Assembly (NCBI RefSeq): GCF_902499555.1
Contig: NZ_CABVMM010000002.1
Span: 248,001-312,000 of the forward strand
Direction of reading: 5' to 3'
DNA length: 64,000 nt
Source: Mesonia oceanica
GTDB taxonomy: Bacteria; Bacteroidota; Bacteroidia; Flavobacteriales; Flavobacteriaceae
Part shown: in pieces, positions 25,493 through 34,660 of the stretch
Layout of the letters: each line of letters begins with the position of its first letter
Numbering within the stretch: position 1 is the first letter of the stretch
Notes under the pieces: generated by a model
Told to the model about the DNA's origin: nothing
Seen by the model: the letters and a program-made list of their open reading frames with translations, nothing else
Databases searched by the model: none
Translations under genes and position numbers: made by a program

Positions 25493-26245
25493 ATGAATTA
25501 TATAAAGCTACTCAATGCGGCTTTTGAAAAATTCTTTTTCGATGACCGCTTGAACCCAACCCATATCAGCCTGTATATGGCGTTGTTCCAAGAATGGAAC
25601 AGCAGCCGTTTTGCAGATGAATTTTTTGTGAACCGTCGCGAATTGATGCGCGTGGCCAAAATAGGTTCTAAATCTACCTATCATCGCTGTGTTACCGACC
25701 TAAACTCGTGGGAATACCTATCCTATTTCCCATCGAACAATCCATACAAAGGCAGTAAAATCAAGATGGCCATTATCGGGACAAGTGATGAACCGGATAC
25801 GGGACGGTACAATCCCGAATTGGAACAGCTTGCGGAACGGTACCATCCCATACGTGAACCAGTAGTGAACCAGCACCGTCCCACCAATGGACAAGCTGTG
25901 TACCAGCACCGTCCCGTGAGTGGACAAGCATTGGTATCTAATATAAACAATACCAAACAAGTAAACATTAATAAACAGCCAAAGGGCAGGCAGGCCGTTT
26001 TAGATTTTTTTATTGAAAAAGATTTTAATGCTGATGAAGGAAAAAAATTCTTCGCGCATTATGAAGCCAACAATTGGCAAACGAGCGATGGGAAGTTGAT
26101 AAGGGATTGGCGGGCTCTGGCCAAAAACTGGATGGATAGAACCGAATTATTTACCGGAGAAAACAAACCAAACAAAAAGGGAGCGTCCCAAAATCGGGAC
26201 AACCTCAAAACCACTAAAACCAAGGATTATGGACAACCCCTCTAA
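25493..26245 (+). CDS. Element replication-type protein with DnaD-like N-terminus
   Basis: A 250-residue protein of unproven function. The first 90 residues look like a winged-helix replication initiator or DnaD-like domain (LLNAAFEKFFFDDRLNPTHISLYMALFQEWN, shown in part by the FDDRLNPTHISLYMALF segment). A linker of about 50 residues contains an 11-residue repeat (QHRPTNGQAVY / QHRPVSGQALV). The C-terminal 80 residues (FIEKDFNADEGKKFFAHYE, DWRALAKNWMDR) resemble the C-terminal segment of phage-type DnaD helicase-loader partners. The next gene, overlapping by 17 bases, is a DnaC-like ATPase, which supports a replication role. Confidence 0.6.
   Translation: MNYIKLLNAAFEKFFFDDRLNPTHISLYMALFQEWNSSRFADEFFVNRRELMRVAKIGSKSTYHRCVTDLNSWEYLSYFPSNNPYKGSKIKMAIIGTSDEPDTGRYNPELEQLAERYHPIREPVVNQHRPTNGQAVYQHRPVSGQALVSNINNTKQVNINKQPKGRQAVLDFFIEKDFNADEGKKFFAHYEANNWQTSDGKLIRDWRALAKNWMDRTELFTGENKPNKKGASQNRDNLKTTKTKDYGQPL
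25869..25915 (+). repeat. 33-bp direct repeat in the replication-type gene
   Basis: ACCAGCACCGTCCC occurs at 25869-25882 and 25902-25915, each followed by a TGGACAAGC block, giving an 11-residue protein repeat in the linker. It may alter linker length or, as DNA, serve as initiator-binding iterons. Confidence 0.6.
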
Positions 26246-26891
26246 AATTACCGAAGGCGGCGTGGAATATTCGCTAGGCAAATTTGATGGGAAATGCGTG
26301 CTTTACGATTTCCCGAAAATCCTAATTTACTTGAATGCCAAGGGAAAGCTACTCTTTGGAAAGAAATTTAAAATTTATGAAGAGGACAAGGATATTTTGC
26401 TGAAACTCTGTTCCTACTTCATCAAGGACAAGGAAAACTGCCAAAAATTTGACATCGATATTGAAAAAGGCATTTTACTATCGGGCCCGGTAGGGTGCGG
26501 TAAAACCAGTTCATTGAAACTTTTACGGCATTTAGTGCCGTTGCAACGTCCGTATGAAATGATCCCCTGTCGCAATGTTGCATTCAGTTTTAACCATCTT
26601 GGTTTTAAGACCATCGAGGATTATGGAAATACGAAATTTTTCTGCTTCGATGATCTGGGCGTAGAACCTGCCGGAAGGTTTTACGGCAAGGATCTGAACG
26701 TGATGGGCGAAGTCCTGCTATCGAGATATGAACTATACCTACAGACCAAACGAAAAATCAAGACGCACGCGACTACGAACCTCAATGCCGAGGAACTGGA
26801 AGAACGCTATGGAAACCGTGTCCGTAGCCGGATGCGGGAACTGTTTAATTTGATTGCTTTTGATGAAGGGGCTGGGGATAAGAGGAAATAG
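26229..26891 (+). CDS. DnaC/IstB-like P-loop ATPase
   Basis: A 220-residue AAA-type ATPase resembling helicase loaders. Walker A is GPVGCGKTSS near residue 86, Walker B is FCFDDLG near 138, and the sensor region THATTNLNAEELEERYGNRVRSR (quoted as TTNLNAEELEERYG) near 180 carries the arginine finger. It overlaps the preceding DnaD-like gene by 17 bases. Together they look like a phage- or plasmid-style helicase loading pair that could start autonomous replication of the excised element. It is the last rightward gene before the oppositely directed amidase. Confidence 0.82.
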   Translation: MDNPSKITEGGVEYSLGKFDGKCVLYDFPKILIYLNAKGKLLFGKKFKIYEEDKDILLKLCSYFIKDKENCQKFDIDIEKGILLSGPVGCGKTSSLKLLRHLVPLQRPYEMIPCRNVAFSFNHLGFKTIEDYGNTKFFCFDDLGVEPAGRFYGKDLNVMGEVLLSRYELYLQTKRKIKTHATTNLNAEELEERYGNRVRSRMRELFNLIAFDEGAGDKRK

Positions 26892-26987
26892 ATTAAGCCC
26901 GCCAAGACTTGAATATTATAAACAACTCAATAAAAAATTGCTTGCCTAATTCCCGAATGTTTTTTATCACTTCTAAAAATGCCTCTT

Positions 26988-27635
26988 TCATAATTTGGTT
27001 TTTAAATAGTTATCTATTCCCATCAAAATAGCCAATGCCATTGCCTTAATTTTTTCAGGTATCAAAAAATAATTTCCCTCATCTTCATTGGTAAGAAATC
27101 CAGCTTCCACAAGTATGGCCGGGCAATACCCAATCATTTCCCTCAGAACTTGAAAGTTGGCAAACTTCACACCTCTACTTTCATAACCTATTACTTCACA
27201 AAGTGCCCTTTCAATTTTATAGCCTGCAAATACCGATTCCATCGAGAATTTTTCTTGTTTTCTTAAAGCATAAACCTCAATCCCTCTCGCATCCGGATTA
27301 TCAGAATGATTGCAATGCAAGGACACAAATAAATCCGCTTTTAATGCTTTGGCCAGCTTAGTTCTGTCAGATAAAGAAATTAGTGTATCACTATACCTGG
27401 TTAAATAAATATCCAAAGGCTCTTCCAATACATTATTCAGCTTCAAAATGGCATTTGCAATATCCAAAACCACATCCTTTTCTTGGATTCCATTTACACC
27501 AATTGCACCAGCATCTTTTCCTCCGTGTCCAACGTCAATTATTATTCGTTTTTGAACACTCGTTTCTTGTCCAAAAATGACACACATTTTTAGAAGCAAA
27601 ATCACAAAACTGACGTTTTTGAGCACTTTTTTCAT
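26988..27635 (-). CDS. N-acetylmuramoyl-L-alanine amidase (Amidase_3)
   Basis: Zinc peptidoglycan amidase, about 215 residues from the ATG at 27635; an upstream ATG at 27671 would add 12 polar residues before the signal peptide. The signal segment KNVSFVILLLKMCVIFG is at the N-terminus. Zinc and catalytic residues lie in DVGHGGKDAGAIG, FVSLHCNHSDN and LVEAGFLTNE. It reads against the tra operon and shares the 190-bp region before it. Such amidases in conjugative elements probably open the cell wall for assembly of the transfer channel; that role is inferred from position. Confidence 0.87.
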   Translation of the reverse strand: MKKVLKNVSFVILLLKMCVIFGQETSVQKRIIIDVGHGGKDAGAIGVNGIQEKDVVLDIANAILKLNNVLEEPLDIYLTRYSDTLISLSDRTKLAKALKADLFVSLHCNHSDNPDARGIEVYALRKQEKFSMESVFAGYKIERALCEVIGYESRGVKFANFQVLREMIGYCPAILVEAGFLTNEDEGNYFLIPEKIKAMALAILMGIDNYLKTKL

Positions 27636-27742
27636 TTTCACTTTTCGGGTTATTAACAACTTACCTTCCAAAATCCATAAAATTTGATGTCAAATAATGG
27701 CAACGGAATTCAATTAATACCAAATAATATTTTATTCACAAA

Positions 27743-27800
27743 TATTTGATTTTCAAGTATTTGAATACAAATATATGTACTTTTCCCTTAACGAAAACGA
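27743..27800 (+). promoter_or_regulatory. Probable tra operon promoter region
   Basis: The 190-bp divergent region before traE is strongly AT-rich. It holds TATTTGA twice (27743-27749, 27759-27765) and TACTTTTC just downstream, a weak -7 match. No clean -33 box was found at the expected spacing, so the exact promoter is uncertain. Confidence 0.3.
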
Positions 27801-27824
27801 ATCAAAAATTTAAACTGTTCCGTT

Positions 27825-28112
27825 ATGAAAAAATCAATCTACTTGGCAACTTTTCTTTCGTTGCTCTCAACATCACTTTTTGCACAAATCGGCGGAATCG
27901 AAGATTCAGTTGACGATGTTTCAAACACCATCAGAACCATTTTTCCGATAATCCTCGGGGTGATTTTCCTTATCGGTTTCCTGTTCAACGCAGGACATTT
28001 CTTTGGGGAAAATGCAGACCTTAAAAAAGGAATTACCCGTGTACTCGTATTTGTGCTAATAGCGGGAGCTGTGGTTGGAATCTTTACTTACCTAATAGGA
28101 ATCGTAGTATAA
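27825..28112 (+). CDS. traE: Conjugative transfer protein TraE (DUF4134)
   Basis: A 95-residue membrane protein and the first gene of the tra operon. It has a signal peptide (residues 1-21) then two hydrophobic helices (about 40-58 and 68-92), matching DUF4134/TraE of CTnDOT. It may act as a VirB2-like pilin or channel subunit on the basis of size and hydrophobic pattern. The sequence GGIEDSVDDVSNTIR follows the cleavage site. TraF follows 36 bases later. Confidence 0.82.
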   Translation: MKKSIYLATFLSLLSTSLFAQIGGIEDSVDDVSNTIRTIFPIILGVIFLIGFLFNAGHFFGENADLKKGITRVLVFVLIAGAVVGIFTYLIGIVV

Positions 28113-28148
28113 ATGAACCCTCATCGAGGGCTTTAATAGAAGAGCTTT

Positions 28149-28433
28149 ATGAAGAAATTCGAGGTCTATAAAAACATCAGGAAGCGGGCGGTCATTTTCG
28201 GACTGCCCATATCCTTGTTTGCCATAATGATGGTTTCCATTCTCGCTTCGCTACTGGTCATCATCTTCTCGTTCAGCTTCGGAATAATCATTGGCGTATT
28301 GCTGCTCAATTCAGCCTTGTATATCGCTTTGACCCGGATAACCGGCAATCCACAGCTTTTCCAAATGGCAAAAGCCTTCCCACAAATCATCAGTAACAAA
28401 AGAAACTCCGGCATCGATTATGAACAAGATTAA
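28149..28433 (+). CDS. traF: Conjugative transfer protein TraF (DUF4133, VirB3-like)
   Basis: A 94-residue protein with two adjacent hydrophobic segments (about 17-36 and 38-60), the layout of VirB3-type inner-membrane proteins and DUF4133. The starting KKFEVYKNIRKRAVIFGLP is typical of that family in Bacteroidetes conjugative elements. Its end overlaps traG by 14 bases, consistent with a coupled VirB3/VirB4 pair. Confidence 0.82.
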   Translation: MKKFEVYKNIRKRAVIFGLPISLFAIMMVSILASLLVIIFSFSFGIIIGVLLLNSALYIALTRITGNPQLFQMAKAFPQIISNKRNSGIDYEQD

Positions 28434-30822
28434 CCTTTCGGCATACCGACCCATAGCGGATATTCAGGACAATATCATTTTTGCCAATAATGGCAATGTG
28501 GTCTTGTGCTATGAAGGCAATTTGCCCGAAATCTATTCCTTGTCCGAAAAGGATTTTGAGGATATGCACGGGGCTTGGTTTCAGGCTTTGAAGTCGTTGC
28601 CGGTGGGAACTGTAGTTCATAAGCAGGATATTTATTTGAAAAAATCCTATTCTTCGCAACAACTGCCCAATAAAACCTTTTTGGAAAAAGCGACCCACGA
28701 TCATTTTAAAGGGCGTGAATATATGGAGCACCGCTGTTTCCTGTTCTTTATCCTGACCAAGAACAAAGCACTTAACAGTCCCAAATATGTCAACCCCTTC
28801 CGAAAGGTTTCCAAGAGCATTATCCGGGAACTTGATGATACCGTGCAACGCTTTATCGGCTCGGTAAGTGATTCGGTTTCCTTTATCAACAATAGCCGTA
28901 AAATGGAATTTTTTCCGCTTGAAGCGAAAGGGATTGAGCAACTGACCAATGGGTACTTTAATGGCTTCAATGAAGGTTTTGATACGGATATTTTACTTGA
29001 GAAAAAGAACGTCAATATCGGCGAAAATTATTTTGATGCCCTGGCCATCAACAGCGAACTGTGCTTTGGCGAAAGTGTACAAAGTAGCAAGACCAATGAG
29101 AAATTCACTTCTGACGATTTTGTGTTTCATCAAGGGTTTATTGATGGTTTAGGGCTTACGCTTAACGAAAACCACATTGTCAACCAAATTCTTTATCTGG
29201 ACGATAAACAGAAGTGGCGCAAGCTGCTCGATAAGAAAGTCGAGGAACTAAACAAAAGTTCCAACTTTGGTTCGCAAAACAAAGTGGTATTAGGAAAAAT
29301 CCAGCACATCCTTGACCAGATCAATGCGGATGACAATGCGCGGATTATTCGTGGTCATCTGAACATTGTCTATTGGGATAAAAACCCGGTCAACCTTAGC
29401 CGGATCGGTTCCAAAATAAAAACTGAATTCAAAGAATTGGATATCATCCCGTATTACCCACGAGGCGAAGAACGTAAAAACTATATTCTAAATAGTTACT
29501 GCTGCTTTTCATCCAACTTTTCAAACAACGATCTGTATGTAACGGATTTAAAGCACGCACTTTGCCTGTTCATCAACAATACAAACTATAAATCTGATAA
29601 TACCGGAATCATCTTTAATGACCGTGAGCATAACATTCCCGTATTAAAGGATGTTTGGGACGAAAAGAAGAAACGCATCAAGGCACGGAACTTTGCTATT
29701 TTCGCGCCAACAGGCGAAGGTAAATCCTTTTTGGCAAATAATATTCTGCGCCAATATTTTGAAAGTGGTGTTCGCCTTGTCATTATCGATCTGGGTGGTT
29801 CTTATACCAAGTTTGCTAAACTCTATCCAGAGCAGTACACCGTACTTCGTTATGAAAGCGGAAAGAACTTGGGCATCAACCCATTTTACATCAGCGATAC
29901 AAATGACCTGACACCGGAACGTCTTGAAGATTTATCCGTGTTTTTGTTTGAACTATTCGCTTCGGACTTAAAAGTGACCAAGGCACAATCTGTTTCTGTC
30001 AAGAAAATACTGCGTCATTATTACGATAGTACTTCAGAAAATCACTCCTTGGATGGTTTTTACAATTTCATCGAGCGCAACCAAAAAGACCTTTTGGGTC
30101 AACTTAAAATCCATCCTGACTACTTCAATGTTACGGGCTTTTTACACGTAATGTCGGAGTATGTTGCCGATGGTCTATATAGCTTCCTTTTTGAGGTCAG
30201 TGAAGACCAGACCTATAAAATTGAGGACAAACGATTGATCGTTTTTGAACTGGATGAGGTCAAGGATAATAAGGAAATTCTTTCGGTAATGTTGAAGCTG
30301 ATAAAGTCGGCAATCCAACGAACCATTTGGAAAAACAGGGCTGAAAAAGGCATTATTCTATTTGATGAGTTTGCGAAGCAACTGAAGTTCGACAATGTAC
30401 TCGAAAGCGTGGAATTCTATTATCAGGCTATCCGAAAACAGAACGGTGCTATTGGTATCATCCTGCAATCCATCAATCAACTACCAAACAATTCAACTTC
30501 CGCCAGCATATTGGAAAACACACAGGTTATTTACAGTTTGAACAATGAAAAAGGCTATGGCGAACTAGTTAAAAGACTCAACCTTTCAACCCACGACCTG
30601 AACCAATTAAAGTCTATTAAAAACAATCTTTCTGGATCACGCAAGTACACCGAAATGTTCATCAAAATTGGTAGGGAAAGCAACATCTTCAGGCTCGAAG
30701 TTCCGAAGGAAGTATATGCAGCTTATCTAACGGATGGACAGGAAAATGAAGAAATAATGAAGCTCTACGAAGAGCATCACGATATGAAAAAAGCTATAAT
30801 TCAATTTACATCTAAAACATAA
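28420..30822 (+). CDS. traG: Conjugation system ATPase TraG (VirB4 family)
   Basis: Cytoplasmic motor ATPase of the type IV secretion apparatus, 800 residues. Walker A is FAPTGEGKSFLANN near residue 433 and Walker B is IILFDEFAK near 645, followed by QSINQLPNNS near 685. Length and motifs match TraG of the CTnDOT group. It is the largest and best conserved tra gene, starting inside traF and ending 4 bases before traI. It energises assembly and transfer at the inner membrane. Confidence 0.92.
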   Translation: MNKINLSAYRPIADIQDNIIFANNGNVVLCYEGNLPEIYSLSEKDFEDMHGAWFQALKSLPVGTVVHKQDIYLKKSYSSQQLPNKTFLEKATHDHFKGREYMEHRCFLFFILTKNKALNSPKYVNPFRKVSKSIIRELDDTVQRFIGSVSDSVSFINNSRKMEFFPLEAKGIEQLTNGYFNGFNEGFDTDILLEKKNVNIGENYFDALAINSELCFGESVQSSKTNEKFTSDDFVFHQGFIDGLGLTLNENHIVNQILYLDDKQKWRKLLDKKVEELNKSSNFGSQNKVVLGKIQHILDQINADDNARIIRGHLNIVYWDKNPVNLSRIGSKIKTEFKELDIIPYYPRGEERKNYILNSYCCFSSNFSNNDLYVTDLKHALCLFINNTNYKSDNTGIIFNDREHNIPVLKDVWDEKKKRIKARNFAIFAPTGEGKSFLANNILRQYFESGVRLVIIDLGGSYTKFAKLYPEQYTVLRYESGKNLGINPFYISDTNDLTPERLEDLSVFLFELFASDLKVTKAQSVSVKKILRHYYDSTSENHSLDGFYNFIERNQKDLLGQLKIHPDYFNVTGFLHVMSEYVADGLYSFLFEVSEDQTYKIEDKRLIVFELDEVKDNKEILSVMLKLIKSAIQRTIWKNRAEKGIILFDEFAKQLKFDNVLESVEFYYQAIRKQNGAIGIILQSINQLPNNSTSASILENTQVIYSLNNEKGYGELVKRLNLSTHDLNQLKSIKNNLSGSRKYTEMFIKIGRESNIFRLEVPKEVYAAYLTDGQENEEIMKLYEEHHDMKKAIIQFTSKT

Positions 30823-30826
30823 TATT

Positions 30827-31408
30827 ATGAAGACAAAAATTAAAATTTTAGTAATGTCAGTAGCCCTGACTTTGTGTATGTCGGGTAATGCGACTGCCCA
30901 AGGAATGCCCACTTATGACAATACCAATTTTATCAGCTTGGTAAAACAACTCATAGAATCTGGAAAGCAGACAGCCCAGATGATTAAGTCTGTAAAATTC
31001 CTGAAAGACGCAAAAGAGGCAATAGAAAAAGTATCAAGCGTTGTCCAGCAACTGAGGGCAGTTGAGGAAATTGGACAGAACAATCAACGCCTTATCAACG
31101 TAATGCAAAACGATGTACAGGATATTCTCAACTCGCCTTACATTAAGCCAGATGAAGTTTCAAAGGTTGTGGAATCTTTTGATGCCATAGTTCAAAACTC
31201 ATTGGACACGGTGGATTTTATCGACGAAGTCCTATCCAACGATTACCTTAAAATGAGTGATGCCGAACGTGCTGAAATTCTAAAAACAAAAGAACTGGAA
31301 TCAAAGCAAATGGTTTCCACCATCACGACCAAAACAAAACGCTATCGTGACATTATTTCCTTCAGAAAAATGCAGGATAAAGTCAATAACCGAGAAACCG
31401 AATATTAA
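30827..31408 (+). CDS. traI: Conjugative transfer protein TraI (DUF4141)
   Basis: A 193-residue exported protein with a signal peptide (residues 1-24, ending in NATAQ) and a long helical body (AKEAIEKVSSVVQQLRAVEEI). This fits DUF4141/TraI of Bacteroidetes conjugative transposons, which occupies the VirB5-like position. It is not a relaxase despite the shared name with plasmid F TraI. traJ follows after 2 bases. Confidence 0.78.
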   Translation: MKTKIKILVMSVALTLCMSGNATAQGMPTYDNTNFISLVKQLIESGKQTAQMIKSVKFLKDAKEAIEKVSSVVQQLRAVEEIGQNNQRLINVMQNDVQDILNSPYIKPDEVSKVVESFDAIVQNSLDTVDFIDEVLSNDYLKMSDAERAEILKTKELESKQMVSTITTKTKRYRDIISFRKMQDKVNNRETEY

Positions 31409-31410
31409 AA

Positions 31411-32253
31411 ATGACCGCAACCATACTTTTAGGAATCGGACTGGAATATATAGACACGGTTTTCCAGACTATACAGGCCAGCGACTTTTCGCAATACACC
31501 ATTGCCGGAATGAAAACGCTTGCTGTCTTGTTCTTTCTGGTTAACATCCTTAAAAAGTATAACGAAGGCATTGCAGATAAGGATGGCTACACTTGGGGAT
31601 TGAGCCCTGGCGAATTGGCCAAAAATTTTGCTATCGTCATTTTGGTCATTTTCTCAACACAGGTCTTAAGCTTTTTCGATGGCATCTTAGTCGCTATTGA
31701 AGGGCAATATCGAGGGACAGCACCAGCATTATTGCCTTTACAGATGCAAGACATTCCTTTAGAGGAAGACGTAAGTTTGTTTGATGCCGCAAGTTCGGCA
31801 ATGACGCTTTTATACGAAGCATTGGTCACGCCATTGTACGGTTTTAAGATATTGGCTTTCATAATGAGCACCATACTTTGGATATTGGATTTGTTCATCT
31901 ATCCGTTATTCTTGGCAGAACGCTTCTTCCTTTTAGGAATAATGCAAGCCTTCTTTCCTCTGGTCATTAGCCTGGCAGTTTTTGAAAAATTTCGTTCGCT
32001 CGCTTATACGTTCTTTAAACTATATGCAGCGGTATATATGCTCGTGCCAGCATTCTTTCTTGTCAATGTATTTATCAATGCCATTTATACTGAAATCAAT
32101 ACCAATTTTTGGGTCAATCTATTCGGAACCGATACAGGTCAAGGATTTTTTGCACCTGTGGTTCAATTGGGTTCAGTAGGATTTATTGTGTTCCTGAAAT
32201 TCAAACTGTATAAACGTGCCACGTCCTTTACACTCAGATTATTTACTGCCTAA
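31411..32253 (+). CDS. traJ: Conjugative transfer protein TraJ (VirB6-like)
   Basis: A 280-residue polytopic membrane protein with about six hydrophobic helices (for example IAGMKTLAVLFFLVNIL and FAIVILVIFSTQVLSFF), suiting the VirB6-type channel protein of the inner-membrane complex. Its place between traI and traK is the CTnDOT order. No catalytic motifs are expected. There is a 12-base gap to traK. Confidence 0.82.
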   Translation: MTATILLGIGLEYIDTVFQTIQASDFSQYTIAGMKTLAVLFFLVNILKKYNEGIADKDGYTWGLSPGELAKNFAIVILVIFSTQVLSFFDGILVAIEGQYRGTAPALLPLQMQDIPLEEDVSLFDAASSAMTLLYEALVTPLYGFKILAFIMSTILWILDLFIYPLFLAERFFLLGIMQAFFPLVISLAVFEKFRSLAYTFFKLYAAVYMLVPAFFLVNVFINAIYTEINTNFWVNLFGTDTGQGFFAPVVQLGSVGFIVFLKFKLYKRATSFTLRLFTA

Positions 32254-32265
32254 ATCAGATTAAAT

Positions 32266-32880
32266 ATGAAAACACCATATAAGAATATTTACAACGTCCT
32301 AAAGCTGAATCGGTTTATCGTTCTGACAGTCATTGTTTGTGCATTGCTGTCCAGCACATTTTCAGTTTGGATGGTATTCAACATCAATCAAAAAGCACTC
32401 AATAGCGCCTTTGCCATAAATACCGACGGCAATATCATTCCGCTGAAGCTCGTGACCCAAAAGGAAAATTTTCAGGTTGAAGCTTTGGCACATTTAGACC
32501 TGTTCCATAATTACTTCTATAACATCGATGCCAGTAATTATGAACGCAACTTGGAAAAGGCATTGTGGTTGGGCAATAGTTCCGTGGATAATCTTTACCG
32601 TCAGAAAAAAGCAGATGGTGTTTACAACAGATTGCTTCAGTATTCCTTGGTTCAAAAAGTACTGAGTATCAATTCAAGAATAACCGAAAATAATGGGGCG
32701 TATAGCTTTACAACTACCACCATTTTTGAAATCAATAGAGGTTCAATAATCGATACCTATGAATTGATTTCAACAGGAAACCTAATGACGGTTGACCGGA
32801 ACTTTCCCAACAATCCCCACGGTTTACTGATTACAAATTACTTCGAAAACACCTTAAAAAAACTAAATAATGAAAATTGA
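32266..32880 (+). CDS. traK: Conjugative transfer protein TraK (VirB8-like)
   Basis: A 204-residue bitopic protein: short cytosolic N-terminus, one helix at about 18-40 (FIVLTVIVCALLSSTFSVWM) and a periplasmic NTF2-like domain. VFNINQKALNSAFAINTDGNIIPL and HLDLFHNYFYNIDA are typical of TraK. VirB8-type proteins link the inner-membrane complex to the outer core. It overlaps traM by 11 bases. Confidence 0.85.
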   Translation: MKTPYKNIYNVLKLNRFIVLTVIVCALLSSTFSVWMVFNINQKALNSAFAINTDGNIIPLKLVTQKENFQVEALAHLDLFHNYFYNIDASNYERNLEKALWLGNSSVDNLYRQKKADGVYNRLLQYSLVQKVLSINSRITENNGAYSFTTTTIFEINRGSIIDTYELISTGNLMTVDRNFPNNPHGLLITNYFENTLKKLNNEN

Positions 32881-33799
32881 AAAGAATAAAATAGTATTTG
32901 CTGCGGTGTTGGCCGTGATTTTCATATTCCTCATTTCATATTCCGTGATGGTAATGGGCGATGATGAAAGTGAAACTGAAAATCTTAAACAGACCTTAGT
33001 TCCTGATTTGGAAGAAGACCAAAAAGAGTATGATTCCAAACTGGATGCAATTAACGACTTGAAAAAAGTACGTGAAAACAATGCACCCAGTATCTACGAT
33101 GAAAAATTGATTGATTCATTGGGATTTTACGATCCAGACCTTCCAGAACGTGAAAAAGAACGTATCGTAGATAGCATCTATGAGGCTGGTAAGATTCAAT
33201 ATTCAGAGAAACGATACCAAAACTTTGGACAGAAAAGAACTGTTCACAAAGTGGTGTCAAGAATTGATTCCGCTGAAGTAAAGAAGAAACAAAAAATTGA
33301 AGCAAAGGAATTGGGCTTGGAACATCAATTATTCTTCGCAGCTTCGCCAAAACCCAATGAAGTTTCAATCATAGGCAATACAGATGAAACTATTTACGTG
33401 GTGGTAGATGGCGACCAAGTCGTAAAAGCGAATACCAGATTGCGAATGCGCCTGACAAAAGCTGCTACCATCAATGGTAAGCTAATGCTAAAGAATACGC
33501 TTGTATTTGGGTTTATCAGTTTTCAACCAAACCGAGCTTTGATTGAAATTGAAAACATAAAGCACCATCCCACTAAGCTCAAAGCTTTCGATTTGTCAGA
33601 TGGTAGCGAAGGTATCTATGTACAGAACAATTTTAGGGCAGAAGCCACCACCGAAGTTCTCGACGATATTATTGGCGATATCAATATACCAACAGTTCCG
33701 CAAGTAGGTGGCGTAACAAAGGTGCTAAGGCGAAGCAACCGCAATGTAAAAGTTACGGTGCTGAACAATTACAAACTCATTTTAAAACCCAAGTTATGA
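32870..33799 (+). CDS. traM: Conjugative transfer protein TraM (VirB10-like)
   Basis: A 309-residue protein with an N-terminal membrane helix (about 8-27), an acidic coiled linker (about 35-130) and a C-terminal VirB10-like beta domain (NTRLRMRLTKAATINGKLM near 200, then GIYVQNNFRAEAT). It spans the periplasm to gate the outer-membrane channel. The linker is shorter than in CTnDOT TraM. It starts in traK and ends overlapping traN. Confidence 0.85.
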   Translation: MKIEKNKIVFAAVLAVIFIFLISYSVMVMGDDESETENLKQTLVPDLEEDQKEYDSKLDAINDLKKVRENNAPSIYDEKLIDSLGFYDPDLPEREKERIVDSIYEAGKIQYSEKRYQNFGQKRTVHKVVSRIDSAEVKKKQKIEAKELGLEHQLFFAASPKPNEVSIIGNTDETIYVVVDGDQVVKANTRLRMRLTKAATINGKLMLKNTLVFGFISFQPNRALIEIENIKHHPTKLKAFDLSDGSEGIYVQNNFRAEATTEVLDDIIGDINIPTVPQVGGVTKVLRRSNRNVKVTVLNNYKLILKPKL

Positions 33800-34653
33800 A
33801 AACATTTATCTCAATTTTAATACTGGTGTTGATTTCCGCTTTCGCACCTCGACTTTGCTCGGCACAGGCTACAGCACAAACAACAAAAGTCCTCGATACC
33901 ATTTATGCCAATGATACCAAAAATGTTGCGCTGTTTTTTCCAGAACCCATACGGCAAGGTATAACCGGTTCAGACAATTTTGTATTTACCTACAATCGAG
34001 AAAAAGAACAATATTTCGGACTTCTTCAAGCAAAGCCCGGAAAAGAAAGTAACCTTTTAGTAGTCAATAGAAATGGTTCAATTTTTTCGTATATTGTAAG
34101 ATATAAGAAACAGCTCTCTAAGCTCAATTATTTCATTCCGTTATCAAATAGTATCGGTAATGAAAAACCGATTGTAACTGATTCGGTTCTTGTTGAATCT
34201 TCTGAAGAACTTGTAGATAATAGAACCTATTATTACCAAAAATTCTGCTCGTATCTTCTCAATAGAAAACAGCGCATAGGTCGAATTAAGAAACGAAACG
34301 AAAGTATTGTTTTGAGTGTTGAGAATATTGTTTTTGATAAGGAAGAGCTCTACTTCGTTATCCAGATTGAAAATAATTCTGCTTTGGATTACGATTTGAA
34401 TTTCTTGAACCTGTCGATTGAAACTCGGCAAAAAGGAAAAAGAAAATCGTTACAACGCCTCTATCAAGAACCTATTTACATAAATAATCTGCCTTCAAAA
34501 ATTACAGAAAGTGAAACGGTTCGCTTCGTTTATGTGTTGCCCAAGTTTTCATTATCCAATGACCGTAGGGCAGTTTTGGAATTGAATGAAAAGGATGGCG
34601 AACGAAATATTGAAATGAAACTATCACATAGATATATTAATAACCCAAATTAA
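33796..34653 (+). CDS. traN: Conjugative transfer protein TraN (VirB9-like, DUF4138)
   Basis: A 285-residue exported protein with a signal peptide (about 1-24) and a beta-rich VirB9-like body: TIYANDTKNVALFFPEPIRQ near 38 and LYFVIQIENNSALDYDLNFL near 178 are DUF4138 features. It forms the outer-membrane core with TraM. Genes equivalent to traO, traP and traQ, which follow traN in CTnDOT, are not seen; the next gene is a frameshifted lipoprotein. Confidence 0.84.
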   Translation: MKTFISILILVLISAFAPRLCSAQATAQTTKVLDTIYANDTKNVALFFPEPIRQGITGSDNFVFTYNREKEQYFGLLQAKPGKESNLLVVNRNGSIFSYIVRYKKQLSKLNYFIPLSNSIGNEKPIVTDSVLVESSEELVDNRTYYYQKFCSYLLNRKQRIGRIKKRNESIVLSVENIVFDKEELYFVIQIENNSALDYDLNFLNLSIETRQKGKRKSLQRLYQEPIYINNLPSKITESETVRFVYVLPKFSLSNDRRAVLELNEKDGERNIEMKLSHRYINNPN

Positions 34654-34660
34654 TACTGTT

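Noticed and set aside
25869..25915. CRISPR or iteron array
   Set aside because: Only two in-frame copies 33 bp apart, within a coding linker; too few for a CRISPR array, and iteron function is unsupported.
28690..29015. Leftward frames inside traG
   Set aside because: They lie opposite the uninterrupted VirB4-type ATPase and have no features of their own.
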